NCBI RefSeq assembly: GCF_026626705.1
Contig: NZ_JAPNKC010000001.1
Span: 6,094,001-6,158,000, forward strand
Reading direction: 5' to 3'
DNA from: Pyxidicoccus sp. MSG2
GTDB taxonomy: Bacteria; Myxococcota; Myxococcia; Myxococcales; Myxococcaceae
DNA: 64,000 nucleotides
A model generated the notes under the pieces. That model saw only the letters and a program-made list of their open reading frames with translations. It ran no database searches and was not told the origin of the DNA. The position numbers and the translations under genes are program-made. Shown piece after piece: positions 1-8,246 of this stretch; within the stretch, counting starts at the first letter, position 1; the number at the start of each line of letters is the position of its first letter.

Positions 1-127
1 GTGCGTGGCTCCACCTGGCGCGCCTTCGTCCCCATGCCATCACGCCCGGGGCACATGCATGTCGCGCCCACATTCCGGCCGAGCCCGGCGGCGTGCCCGA
101 TTCTCCGGGACGCGCGGCCACGGTGCC

Positions 128-526
128 TCAGGCGGGGATGCTCGTCTTGCGCGCGCCCCGGCGCTTGTAGACCTTGCCCGCCTTCAGCGGCGTCGTATCC
201 CCGCGTCCGGTGGTGCGCTTGGCGGTGCCTTCCTTGCGGTACGCCACGGCGGCCGCGGACGGCAGCGTCTTGCGCCGCGACATGCTGCTGCCCGATTCCG
301 GCACCGGCAATCTGCGGCCCGTCGCCGTGAGCCCCTTGCCCGGCGCACTGCGCGGGCTGACGTTGCGGTCCTCGAAGTCCGTACTCCCCAACGCCCGACG
401 GCCGCTCTTCTTCGCCTTGTGGGAGCTCTCGCCCGCGGCCCGGCCCACGTCCGTGGCCTTGAGGGCCAGCGTCGTGCCCCTCTTCTTCGCGTTCTTCACA
501 CGCACCGCTCGAGTCTTCTCTGGCAT
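128..526 (-). CDS. small, highly basic hypothetical protein
   Basis: 132 residues, rich in Lys and Arg with Ala/Thr/Ser/Gly, no membrane segment and no signal peptide. I do not recognise a named family. The frame is open far upstream, but the ATG at 526 gives a compact protein beginning MPEKTRAVRVKNAKKRG and leaves room for a promoter before the divergent gene at 717. It contains RRKTLP followed by an alanine-rich stretch and a basic tail; the small protein at 2248-2547 carries a similar GRKTLP block, so the two may be related. The composition would suit nucleic-acid binding, but that is inference. Confidence 0.6.
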   Translation of the reverse strand: MPEKTRAVRVKNAKKRGTTLALKATDVGRAAGESSHKAKKSGRRALGSTDFEDRNVSPRSAPGKGLTATGRRLPVPESGSSMSRRKTLPSAAAVAYRKEGTAKRTTGRGDTTPLKAGKVYKRRGARKTSIPA

Positions 527-716
527 GGAACCTCCCAGGCACTCAGGTAGGAATGAATCTCCCCGGTTGCCAGGGCGCGGTAGGACGGACGGGCCCCAGC
601 GTTGCGTCCGTTGCGCGCCTTCCTTCCGCTCCACATCCGCGTCGCACCCGGGGACGAGGTTGCGCACGCGCACGTCGCGGTGCTCCCATGCCGCCACCGT
701 GCACCGCCCGCCCTTC

Positions 717-1331
717 ATGCCCGACGCGTCCCACCGCGTCTGCCCCGGCTGTGGCCGGGCCGTCCTCCCGGGCCGAGATGCGCGCTGCCGGGAATGTGGT
801 GGCTTCCTGGAGGATGCCGCGTACGTCTCGCGCGGACCTCCGCCCCCACCGCCTCCGCGCCAGCTCAGCCGGGCACAGCGCGGCGCCGTCCTCCGTCCGA
901 AGCTGAGTACCCAATATTGGCTGGGCACGCTCTTCCTCACCCTGGGCGCGCTGATGCTGCCGGTGGCGCTCGCCTTCCTCCGGCCCCTGCTGTTGATGAC
1001 CGGCATCTTCCTGCTGGTGGGCATGCTGCTCCGCCGCTCCGGCTGGCCCGGAGCGCTCCGCCGCGAGCAGCGCCGCCGCCTCCAGGCGCTGCGCTGGGGC
1101 CTGAGCGCCCCGGCGGAGCTGACCCGCGTGGAGCGCCACACCCTTCCAGGACTCCAGGCGGGACGCGTGGCGCAGCTCGACTACGTCTTCCTCGTCCACG
1201 GCCAGCCCGTGCCGGGAAGTGTGCCCTCGTCGCGCCTCGCGGACGCGCGGCGGCTCCCGGGGGAGCCCGTCTGGGCCGTCTACCTGGCCGACAGTCCGGA
1301 CGTCAGCGCGCTCTGGCCGCCCGCGTCCTGA
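717..1331 (+). CDS. zinc-ribbon membrane protein
   Basis: 204 residues. The N-terminus carries two CxxC knuckles (CPGCG and CRECG, about residues 9-28), the usual zinc-ribbon pattern. A proline run and a basic stretch follow, then two adjacent hydrophobic segments (about residues 62-100, around LGTLFLTLGALMLPVALAFL and LLLMTGIFLLVGMLL) and a soluble C-terminal domain of about 100 residues. The zinc ribbon probably faces the cytoplasm. The ATG at 717 lacks a good Shine-Dalgarno; an in-frame GTG at 699 is an alternative. Function unknown. Confidence 0.6.
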   Translation: MPDASHRVCPGCGRAVLPGRDARCRECGGFLEDAAYVSRGPPPPPPPRQLSRAQRGAVLRPKLSTQYWLGTLFLTLGALMLPVALAFLRPLLLMTGIFLLVGMLLRRSGWPGALRREQRRRLQALRWGLSAPAELTRVERHTLPGLQAGRVAQLDYVFLVHGQPVPGSVPSSRLADARRLPGEPVWAVYLADSPDVSALWPPAS

Positions 1332-1443
1332 CGGACACCCGCCCCTGGCCCGGACGTTGCTTTGCCTGTGGGCACATTCCTTCCCAGGCCGCGCACCGTG
1401 TCCTCCGGGCCACGGTGCGCGGCCCGGCTGCCCCACCGCGACC

Positions 1444-2145
1444 ATGTCCCAGACCCAGACTGCGTCCCCCGCCTTCCTGTCCGTGCTGCGCCGCCATGGC
1501 TTCTGGCCCGCGCTCCTGAGCAGTGCCGCCGCGGTGGGCATGCTGGCCCTCCGGCTGGACTGGAGCGAGCGCGCCAGCTTCGCGTTCCTCCCCTGGAACC
1601 TGTTCCTGGCGTGGGTGCCCTACGTCCTGTCGCTGGTGGCGCGCCTGCTGATGGCGCGGGGCCGGGGCCACGGGTGGCTGCTGGCGCCGCTGGCCCTCGG
1701 GTGGCTCGCGCTGTTCCCCAATGCGCCGTACCTCCTCACGGACTTCATCCACCTGCACCAGCGGCCCGTGGTGCCGCTCTGGTTCGACGCGGCGCTGCTC
1801 GCGCTCTTCGCCGCGACGGGCTGGCTGATGGGGCTGCTCTCGCTGGAGGTGTGGAAGGAGTGGCTGGAGCAGCGCTGGGGCCGGGCCCGCGCCTGGGCCT
1901 TCGTCGCCGCCACGTCGCTCCTGTGTGGCTATGGCATCTACCTGGGCCGCGTGGAGCGGTGGAACAGCTGGGACGTGCTCGCCGAGCCGGGGCGCCTGCT
2001 CTCCGCCATGGCCGCGCACCTGCGCGAGCCCGGAGCCTTCCCGCACCTGACGCGCCTCACCGTCCTCTTCGCGGGGCTGTTGCTGCTCTCCTACGCCCTC
2101 TTCGAAACGCTGATGGCGCGCTTGCGCTGCCGCCGTGCCACGTAG
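1444..2145 (+). CDS. DUF1361 domain-containing membrane protein
   Basis: 233 residues, close to the usual size of the DUF1361 family. Six or so hydrophobic segments are visible (for example LLSSAAAVGMLALRL, FLAWVPYVLSLVARLLM, LLAPLALGWLALFPNAPYLL, AALLALFAATGWLMGL, LTVLFAGLLLLSYALF). The conserved family features WNLFLAWVPY, LFPNAPYLLTD and GIYLGRVERWNSWD are all present. The family is integral-membrane and has no assigned biochemical role. It ends 40 bases before a strong hairpin. Confidence 0.85.
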   Translation: MSQTQTASPAFLSVLRRHGFWPALLSSAAAVGMLALRLDWSERASFAFLPWNLFLAWVPYVLSLVARLLMARGRGHGWLLAPLALGWLALFPNAPYLLTDFIHLHQRPVVPLWFDAALLALFAATGWLMGLLSLEVWKEWLEQRWGRARAWAFVAATSLLCGYGIYLGRVERWNSWDVLAEPGRLLSAMAAHLREPGAFPHLTRLTVLFAGLLLLSYALFETLMARLRCRRAT

Positions 2146-2184
2146 CGGGCGGGAGCCTCCAGCCGGGGGTGCCCCCGGAAACGA

Positions 2185-2227
2185 GGACACCGCCTCCACC
2201 CGGTGCGCCCGGGTGGGGACGGTGTCC
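2185..2227. terminator. long stem-loop between convergent genes
   Basis: Two 19-base arms (2185-2203 and 2209-2227) pair with two mismatches around a 5-base loop. It lies between the end of the DUF1361 gene and the end of the convergent small basic gene, so it could terminate both. There is no strong U-tract on either side. Confidence 0.6.
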
Positions 2228-2247
2228 CACGTGCTTCGCGCTTCCGC

Positions 2248-2547
2248 TCAGCCGCCGTGCAGGGGCGCCCGCTTCTTGGGCCCGCCCCCGTGCTTCACGT
2301 TCATCTCGCTGGGGGTCTTCTTGCGGCCCTTGAGCGTCGTCACGCGGCGCCGCTGGCTCTTGGGCTCGTGCAACTCGGCGGCGGGCCCGAGCGTCACCCG
2401 CTCCAGCGTCTTCTGACGGCGCAGCGCCGCGGCGTCGTCTCGGGGCAGCGTCTTGCGCCCCTTGCTGGCCTGCACACTGGGCTGGGCCGAGTGCGCATCC
2501 ACCCGCCGCTTGTTCTTGATTCCTGCCACTTTCGTCCGCACGGCCAT
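2248..2547 (-). CDS. small basic hypothetical protein
   Basis: 99 residues starting MAVRTKVAGIKNKRRVDAH, with the start preceded by a purine-rich GGAGGGC-type Shine-Dalgarno. Strongly basic and hydrophilic, with no membrane segment. The GRKTLPRDDAAALRRQ stretch resembles RRKTLPSAAAVAYRKE of the 128-526 protein. The C-terminus is Gly/Lys/Pro-rich (HGGGPKKRAPLHGG). Family unknown; nucleoid or RNA association is only a guess from composition. Confidence 0.6.
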   Translation of the reverse strand: MAVRTKVAGIKNKRRVDAHSAQPSVQASKGRKTLPRDDAAALRRQKTLERVTLGPAAELHEPKSQRRRVTTLKGRKKTPSEMNVKHGGGPKKRAPLHGG

Positions 2548-2657
2548 GATGCCCTCCTTCCCTGGAGAGGTAAGGACGGCGCCCCGGCTTTTCCATCCCC
2601 CTCCGGGGGAAGGGACGGGGGCCACGCCGCGTGCCTGCGTGCCCTCCAGCCGCTCCT

Positions 2658-2675
2658 CCCTCCCCGCGGGGAGGG
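2658..2675. terminator. GC palindrome downstream of the zinc-ribbon gene
   Basis: CCCTCCCC and GGGGAGGG pair around a 2-base centre about 60 bases past the stop of the minus-strand gene at 2735. It could act as a transcript end, but there is no U-tract and such GC palindromes are common in this genome. Confidence 0.3.
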
Positions 2676-2734
2676 GCACTTCCCTCCGGGCCGACCTCGG
2701 GCCCGTGGGCCCGGCGGCGCCTGGCGGGGAGCTG

Positions 2735-3220
2735 CTACGTCGAGGAGCGCTTCCCCTTCTTGGGCGGGCGGGTGCTGGTGGTGCTCTCGGGCGGGAAGAG
2801 CCAGCCCTCGGCGGCGCGGGAGGAGGAGGTGTTCTGCGTGGCCTCGGAGGGCTCCAGGTGGAGGCCGCGGCAGCCGCGGCACCAGGACTGGGGCCGGCGC
2901 CCGCTCTTCATGATGCGGTAGCCGAAGTCCTGCTCGGTGGGGCCGACGTGGCCGCAGCGCGGGCACCGGGTCAGCGACGTGGTGCCGGTCTCCTTTGCCT
3001 TCTGGCGGCCGTGCTCCACCACCAGGGCCAGGGCCGCCGCGAAGCCAATCCGTCCCGTCGAGGCGACGTGGAAGCTACGGCCGCGCTTGCGGTTGCCGCG
3101 GCCCAGTACGGGCCTGAGGTCCATCCCCCCGAGCAGGTTGCGCTGCTCGAGGACACGCGACGGCGAGTTGTCCGGGGTCGAGTGGCTCACGGGACAACTC
3201 ATACCGGGGCGGTCTGACAT
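2735..3220 (-). CDS. C-terminal zinc-ribbon hypothetical protein
   Basis: 161 residues from the ATG at 3220; an in-frame ATG at 3202 would give a slightly shorter protein. Residues about 92-126 contain CPRCG, then about 22 residues, then CRGC, a four-cysteine zinc-ribbon-like site. The N-terminal half is unremarkable apart from basic patches (GRGNRKRGRSFH). The C-terminus ends in a Lys/Arg/Ser tail. No enzyme motif is visible and I do not recognise the family. The start is uncertain because no clear Shine-Dalgarno is present. Confidence 0.5.
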   Translation of the reverse strand: MSDRPGMSCPVSHSTPDNSPSRVLEQRNLLGGMDLRPVLGRGNRKRGRSFHVASTGRIGFAAALALVVEHGRQKAKETGTTSLTRCPRCGHVGPTEQDFGYRIMKSGRRPQSWCRGCRGLHLEPSEATQNTSSSRAAEGWLFPPESTTSTRPPKKGKRSST

Positions 3221-3410
3221 GCCCTGCCCGAGGGCCCAGGTCCCCTGGCCGCCTTCCAGGTGGGTACTGAACAAAAGTCCAGCAATGTCGCGGATCTACG
3301 CGCATCCCACCCCGCGAGTGGGGTGGCTCGGGAGGCCGTACGACTGGCTGGAAGGCCCGGTGGAGGTGGGGGCGTGAGCAGCTTGTCGGGGGCGAACGGA
3401 GGCCCCCGAC

Positions 3411-3866
3411 ATGACCCGCCCGACCAATGAGACGGAGCTGATGCAGCGCCGCGTGCAGCGGCACGAGTCCCACACCCGCTCCACCTACGCGGCCTTCATC
3501 CGCCACCTGTGCGAGGTGGGGAGGCTGGAGCCGTCGCTGGCCGAGTGCGCGGCGGTGGCGGTGCTCCGGGCGCTGGAGCGGCGCATCCTCCCGGCCGAGG
3601 CGAAGGACTTGGAGGCCCAGCTGCCGCGCCGGCTGGTGGACTTCCTCCCCCCGCTGGAGCAGCGCCCGCAGCGGCCCCGGCGCTTCGGCAGGGAGGAGTT
3701 CCTCCAGACGGTGGCGGACGACCTGGAGATGCCGGTGGAGGAGATGGAGCCCGTGGTGCGCGCGGTGTTCCGCGCGATGCAGGACCTCATCTCCGAGGGC
3801 GAGGCGAACGACGTCGCCAGCAACCTGCCCCCGGACCTCCAGGCGCTCTGGCGGCTCACGCAGTAG
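3411..3866 (+). CDS. DUF2267 domain-containing protein
   Basis: 151 residues, soluble, mostly helical in appearance, built as two similar halves: TYAAFIRHLCEVGRLEPSLAECAAVAVLRALERRI and EFLQTVADDLEMPVEEMEPVVRAVFRAMQDLI. Each half has the DUF2267 pattern in which a helix is followed by a run ending in a VLRAL-type segment, and the first half includes the typical AKDLEAQLPRRLVDFL motif. The family is widespread and of unknown function. The upstream gap carries a small CCACCCC/GGGGTGG hairpin at 3307-3326. Confidence 0.8.
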   Translation: MTRPTNETELMQRRVQRHESHTRSTYAAFIRHLCEVGRLEPSLAECAAVAVLRALERRILPAEAKDLEAQLPRRLVDFLPPLEQRPQRPRRFGREEFLQTVADDLEMPVEEMEPVVRAVFRAMQDLISEGEANDVASNLPPDLQALWRLTQ

Positions 3867-3877
3867 GGGCGGCGCCG

Positions 3878-5395
3878 CTACTCCCCGGTGTCCGGCCCCA
3901 GCAGCCCGCCGCCGCCCCCGTCCGAGGAGGGGAACACGGGCGTGCCGCCGGGCAGGCTCGGGTCATGCGGCAGGCTGCCGCGCGGGCTGCGCAGGTACAC
4001 GAAGGGCGTGGCGAAGAGGAAGTTGGACACGCGGGACGTGTAGATGTCCGCGTAGCGCTCCATCTGCCGCGCCAGGTGGCTCTTGTCGTTGCCCGCGCGC
4101 GTGAGCAGACCCCAGACGGGGTTGGACAGCTCGGTGGCGGCGCGCGCCATGGGGCCCAGCTCCGCGTCCAGCGCCTCCAGCTCCGTGCGCAGCTCGGCCT
4201 GCCGCGCCACCAGCGCTGCCTCGGAAGGGGTGTCCGAGCGCGGGCCGTACTGGAAGCGGCGCCGCTGCTGCTCCAGCCGCAGCTGGCAGCTCTCCGCCTC
4301 CAGCCGCTCCTTGTGCTCCATGCGCTCGCCCAGCCGCGCCTCGGTGGCGCGGAAGCCGGCGATGGCGCGCACCTCGTCCTCCAGCTCGCGGAGGATGAGC
4401 GCCGTGCGCCAGCGCAGCACGTCCTTCGTCACATGCACGTCGCCGAACATGTGGTCGCCCACGTAGAGAATCTGGTCCCCGCTCAGCCCCAGGTGCCGCT
4501 CCAGCTCCACCGCGCTGCCGCCGAAGTAGGGCGTGCCGGGCTTGAGGGGCCCCGAGTGCTGCCGCAGGAGCGCCTCGCCGCCCACCTCCACCACCTCATA
4601 GAGCGCCGAGCGCGTGGTGAAGAACTCCGGCTTGCGCGCGGACACAATCACCACGTCGAACAGCTGCCGCCACGTCATGCCCCCCGGCAGGTGCCGGTCG
4701 AAGGCGAAGTGCATCATGGGCTCGGTGTAGGCCCACTCGCTGTTGGTAATCAGCAGGAGCTTCTTGCCGGCGTGACGCTGGTCCAGCAGTGCCAGCGGCG
4801 TCTCCGGGTCGTCGATGACGTAGCGCTCCGGGTCGGCGATGATTTCCGCCTTCAGCCGCCCCTGCATGTGCGTGGCGTCCAGATTCTTCCGCACGTGCTC
4901 GTAGAGGTCCGTGTACCCCATGGGCGTCGAGCCCGGGAGCTGGCCGGCGTCCAGCCGGTCCACGAGCTGCGCGAAGATGCAGGCCTCGGACAGCGAGAAG
5001 AGCGTGTTGAGGAACACCCAGCGCCGCTCGTGCAAATCGATGAGGGTGCTGGCGTACTCGTCGCGCTGGGCCTCGAAGTCCATGGGCCGGGTGCCATGGA
5101 GGGCCTTCTTCACGATTCCGAAGCGGTTGGCCTTGAGGAGGTTGCCCTTCTCGGTGTCGATGATGAGGCCGCGGATGGCGAGCCCCGGGTCGAACGTCAA
5201 ATCCCCCACCGGCCAGCCCTGCGCCACCAGCCTGTCGCGGATGTATTCGTACGCACGGCGCTCCCACGCCTCCACGCGGTAGTGGATGAGCGTGTAGTCC
5301 ATGTCGTAGCCCACGGCCTTGATGGCGCGCAGGTTGAGGGTGCGGTTGCAGAAGAGGCCCCGCTCGGGCGGGGGACCGGATGGATGCGAGCGCAT
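3878..5395 (-). CDS. HAD-IG family 5'-nucleotidase
   Basis: 505 residues. The HAD nucleophile motif is YDMDYTLIHY (about residue 31), with both aspartates present. LLLITNSEW is motif II, and YVGDHMFGDV is the acidic motif IV. The length and the YDMDYTL...GLIIDTEKGNLLKANRFG signature fit the HAD-superfamily IG (cytosolic purine 5'-nucleotidase-like) group, which dephosphorylates nucleoside monophosphates such as IMP/GMP. A coiled-coil insert occupies about residues 340-420. The start at 5395 has an AGGGG-type Shine-Dalgarno. A perfect 21-bp palindrome sits just upstream. Substrate not determinable from sequence. Confidence 0.88.
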   Translation of the reverse strand: MRSHPSGPPPERGLFCNRTLNLRAIKAVGYDMDYTLIHYRVEAWERRAYEYIRDRLVAQGWPVGDLTFDPGLAIRGLIIDTEKGNLLKANRFGIVKKALHGTRPMDFEAQRDEYASTLIDLHERRWVFLNTLFSLSEACIFAQLVDRLDAGQLPGSTPMGYTDLYEHVRKNLDATHMQGRLKAEIIADPERYVIDDPETPLALLDQRHAGKKLLLITNSEWAYTEPMMHFAFDRHLPGGMTWRQLFDVVIVSARKPEFFTTRSALYEVVEVGGEALLRQHSGPLKPGTPYFGGSAVELERHLGLSGDQILYVGDHMFGDVHVTKDVLRWRTALILRELEDEVRAIAGFRATEARLGERMEHKERLEAESCQLRLEQQRRRFQYGPRSDTPSEAALVARQAELRTELEALDAELGPMARAATELSNPVWGLLTRAGNDKSHLARQMERYADIYTSRVSNFLFATPFVYLRSPRGSLPHDPSLPGGTPVFPSSDGGGGGLLGPDTGE

Positions 5396-5408
5396 AGACA
5401 CCCCTGGC

Positions 5409-5429
5409 TTTGCCCCGGACCGGGGCAAA
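5409..5429. promoter_or_regulatory. perfect 21-bp palindrome in the nucleotidase leader
   Basis: TTTGCCCCGG and CCGGGGCAAA are exact inverted copies around a single A. The element lies 14 bases upstream of the nucleotidase start and about 140 bases upstream of the divergent nrfH. It could be a dimeric repressor operator or an RNA hairpin in the nucleotidase leader. Confidence 0.5.
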
Positions 5430-5571
5430 AGTCGATGCCCACGTGGACCCTCGTTTGCTGGCGGGCACATGCCAGGGCCCGTTGCGCGGGCGACGGACGC
5501 GTGGAAAGTGACGGGACGAGGGTTGCTCCCGGAGAGAGGTGTCCGTACCGTGCGCGGAGCCTCGGAGCCCC

Positions 5572-6117
5572 ATGCCCGGAGTCTCGCGCCGCGTTGCCAT
5601 CAGCGCTGTCGTGCTTGCCGTCCTGGTGGGGGCTGCCATCGGTGCGGGCGGGTACACCTTCGTCTACGCGAAGGGCGCCTCGTACCTCACCGACGACCCG
5701 GCCGCGTGCGCCAACTGCCACGTGATGAACGAGCAGTACGCGGGCTGGGTGAAGAGCAGCCACCACACCGTGGCGGTCTGCAATGACTGCCACACCCCGC
5801 ACGACTTCTTCGGGAAGTACTTCACCAAGGCGCTCAATGGCTGGCATCACTCGGTGGCCTTCACCTCCGGGGACTTCCACGAGCCCATCCACATCGGTGA
5901 GCGCAACCTGCGGGTGACGGAGGCGGCGTGCCGCTCCTGTCACCAGGACATCGTCGACGCGATTGAGCCGGGGCTGTGGGTGCGGGTGTCCGCGCAGGCC
6001 CCGGGTGACTCCCGGAAGGACGCGAACCTGCATGGCAGCCTGCACCCTCCGCCCGAGGACGGGAAGCTGAGCTGCCTGCGCTGCCACCACTCGGTGGGAC
6101 ACCTGGAGCTGGACTGA
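5572..6117 (+). CDS. nrfH: cytochrome c nitrite reductase, small subunit NrfH
   Basis: 181 residues with an N-terminal membrane anchor (ISAVVLAVLVGAAIGAGGYTFVY) and four CxxCH heme motifs: CANCH, CNDCH, CRSCH and CLRCH (about residues 45, 69, 119, 168). This is the NapC/NirT-type tetraheme quinol dehydrogenase that passes electrons from menaquinol to NrfA. The sequence ASYLTDDPAACANCHVMNEQY is typical of NrfH. It precedes nrfA with two bases between its stop and the nrfA ATG region, so the two are one operon. A GTG at 5539 is an alternative but poorly spaced start. Confidence 0.93.
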   Translation: MPGVSRRVAISAVVLAVLVGAAIGAGGYTFVYAKGASYLTDDPAACANCHVMNEQYAGWVKSSHHTVAVCNDCHTPHDFFGKYFTKALNGWHHSVAFTSGDFHEPIHIGERNLRVTEAACRSCHQDIVDAIEPGLWVRVSAQAPGDSRKDANLHGSLHPPPEDGKLSCLRCHHSVGHLELD

Positions 6118-6118
6118 T

Positions 6119-7696
6119 ATGGCGAACCCGAATGCTCCCATGAAGCGCCGGGGCTGGTGGCTGCTGGTGGCCGTGGGCGGGGTGTCCGCCCTGGCCGCGG
6201 CGGCCGCGGTCGCGCTGGCCACCAACATCCTCGAGCGCAAGCAGGAGGCCCGAAACCCGTTCTTCCGCGTGGTGGAGCTCACCGACGACACGGTGGACCC
6301 CGCCGTGTGGGGGAAGAACTTCCCGCTCCAGTACGACATGTACCTGCGCACCGTGGACCAGACGCGCACGAAGTACGGCGGCAGCGAGGCGGTGCCGCAC
6401 GCGCCCACGCAGGCGGACCCGCGCTCGGTGGTGGCGCAGAGCCGGCTGGAGGAGGACCCGCGCCTGAAGCGCATGTGGGCCGGCTATGCCTTCAGCAAGG
6501 ACTTCCGCGAGGAGCGCGGCCACGCGTACATGCTGACGGACCAGACCTTCACCGAGCGCCAGCAGGTGACGCAGCAGCCGGGCGCGTGCCTGCACTGTCA
6601 CGCCAGCTCGTACACGCTCTACAAGAAGCTGGGCAACGGGGACCTCTTCAAGGGCTTCGACGCCGTCAACCACCTGCCGTACTTCGAGGCGCGCAAGCTG
6701 GTGGAGCACCCGGTGAGCTGCATCGACTGTCACGACAGCCAGACGCTGCAGCTGCGGGTGACGAAGCCGGCCTTCATGCTGGGCATGAAGCGGATGAAGG
6801 CCGCGCAGGGCGTGCAGGACTACGACGTCAACCGGGACGCCACGCGCCAGGAGATGCGCAGCTACGTCTGCGGCCAGTGCCACGTCGAGTACTACTTCAA
6901 GGGCCCGGAGAAGACGCTCACCTTCCCGTGGGACAAGGGGCTGAAAATCGAGAACATCCTCGCGTACTACGAGGAGAACCCGCACAAGGACTGGACGCAC
7001 GCGGAGACGGGCGCGCCGGTGCTGAAGGCGCAGCACCCCGAGTTCGAGATGTGGAACCAGGGCATCCATGCGCGCTCGGGCGTGGCGTGCGCGGACTGCC
7101 ACATGCCGTACACGCGGGTGGGCGCGCAGAAAATCAGTGACCACCACGTGCGCAGCCCGCTGCTCAACATCAACCGCGCGTGCCAGACGTGCCACCACTT
7201 CTCCGAGGCCGAGCTGCGCGACCGCGCCGAGGCGCTCCAGGAGCGCACCTTCCGGCTGCGCAACCAGGGGCTGGACGCGCTGGTGGGGTTGCTCAACGAC
7301 GTGAAGGCCGCGAAGGCGGCGGGGAAGACGGACGCGGAGCTGGCCGGGGTGTACGCGCTGCAGCGGCGCGGGCAGTTCATGCTCGACTTCATCGAGGCGG
7401 AGAACTCGATGGGCTTCCATGCGCCGGAGGAGGCGGCCCGCATCCTCGGGCAGGCCACCAACATCATCCGCCAGGCGCAGGTGCTGGTGAGGGACCCGAC
7501 CTTCAAGCCGGAGATTCCCGACATGCTGCCCGCCGCCGAGGGAGATGCCCACCCCGGGCCCGGCGTCCGGGGCAAGACGGTGGGTGCCCCCATGGGGGAC
7601 GCGGACGGTGGAGGGAGGCCCGGCGATGAGGGTGGCGCGGCCGTTGCTCCGGCGGAGGGTGGCGGTGCGGCCGATGGTGGCAATCCGACCCGGTGA
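6119..7696 (+). CDS. nrfA: ammonia-forming cytochrome c nitrite reductase NrfA (CxxCH type)
   Basis: 525 residues. After an N-terminal hydrophobic export segment it has five heme motifs: CLHCH, CIDCH, CGQCH, CADCH and CQTCH (about residues 157, 200, 250, 323, 354). NrfA reduces nitrite to ammonium in the periplasm. The first, catalytic heme normally uses CxxCK; here it is CxxCH, a variant already known from some NrfA clades. The calcium/active-site stretches around QCHVEYYF and the HMPYTRVGAQKISDHHVRSP segment are conserved. After about residue 470 the protein ends in a Gly/Ala/Pro-rich low-complexity tail not expected in NrfA. It probably forms a membrane complex with NrfH. Confidence 0.93.
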   Translation: MANPNAPMKRRGWWLLVAVGGVSALAAAAAVALATNILERKQEARNPFFRVVELTDDTVDPAVWGKNFPLQYDMYLRTVDQTRTKYGGSEAVPHAPTQADPRSVVAQSRLEEDPRLKRMWAGYAFSKDFREERGHAYMLTDQTFTERQQVTQQPGACLHCHASSYTLYKKLGNGDLFKGFDAVNHLPYFEARKLVEHPVSCIDCHDSQTLQLRVTKPAFMLGMKRMKAAQGVQDYDVNRDATRQEMRSYVCGQCHVEYYFKGPEKTLTFPWDKGLKIENILAYYEENPHKDWTHAETGAPVLKAQHPEFEMWNQGIHARSGVACADCHMPYTRVGAQKISDHHVRSPLLNINRACQTCHHFSEAELRDRAEALQERTFRLRNQGLDALVGLLNDVKAAKAAGKTDAELAGVYALQRRGQFMLDFIEAENSMGFHAPEEAARILGQATNIIRQAQVLVRDPTFKPEIPDMLPAAEGDAHPGPGVRGKTVGAPMGDADGGGRPGDEGGAAVAPAEGGGAADGGNPTR

Positions 7697-7730
7697 CGAT
7701 GGAGCCGGTGCGGATGCCCCGGCGGCGGTG

Positions 7731-7990
7731 GCGGCACTCAGCGCAAGCCGGGCGGCGATGGCGGCACTCAGTGCAAGCCCAGCGGCGATGGCGGCACTCA
7801 GCGCAATCCCCGGGCATGGCGGCACTCAGCGCAATCCCCGGGCATGGCGGCACTCAGCGCAATCCCCGGGCATGGCGGCACTCAGCGCAATTCCCGGGCA
7901 TGGCGGCACTCAGCGCAATCCCCGGGCATGGCGGCACTCAGAGCAAGCCCGGCGGCGATGGCGGTACTCAGCGCAAGCCGGGCAGGGCGG
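7731..7990. repeat. minisatellite of 28- and 30-bp units
   Basis: Direct copies of GGCACTCAG occur at about 7733, 7763, 7793, 7821, 7849, 7877, 7905 and 7933, with a GGTACTCAG copy at 7963. Outer units are 30 bp and contain GGCGATGGC; the inner five are 28 bp and contain CCCCGGGCATGGC. There are no spacers, so this is not a CRISPR. The 30-bp units preserve a frame encoding a Gly/Thr/Gln-rich repeat, but each 28-bp unit shifts frame, so no single frame is repeated throughout. It fills most of the nrfA-START gap. Confidence 0.9.
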
Positions 7991-8246
7991 GTGGCACGCA
8001 TTCGGGGCGCGGGAAGACACGGCACTCCGCCCCTGGGCCGCGGACGAGCGGAATGAACGCTCCTTCCGCGATGAGAAGCGGCTGCCCGGCCGGTGGTGGA
8101 GCGGGCGCACGCTGTCTTCGGAAGGTCTCCCTCCCGGGTGGAGGAGAAGAAGCGCCGGGCCTGGGTGGACTGAATGCCCGGGAGCGTTCGCCCGTTGGAA
8201 TAATGGTGGGAGAAGCACACCGGGCCGGAGCGCAAGGGAAGGTCGC

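Noticed and set aside
3509..5725. 738-codon plus-strand ORF opposite the 5'-nucleotidase
   Set aside because: Antisense shadow; the HAD motifs lie on the other strand.
7731..7990. CRISPR-like regular repeats
   Set aside because: The units are directly adjacent with no unique spacers, so this is a minisatellite.
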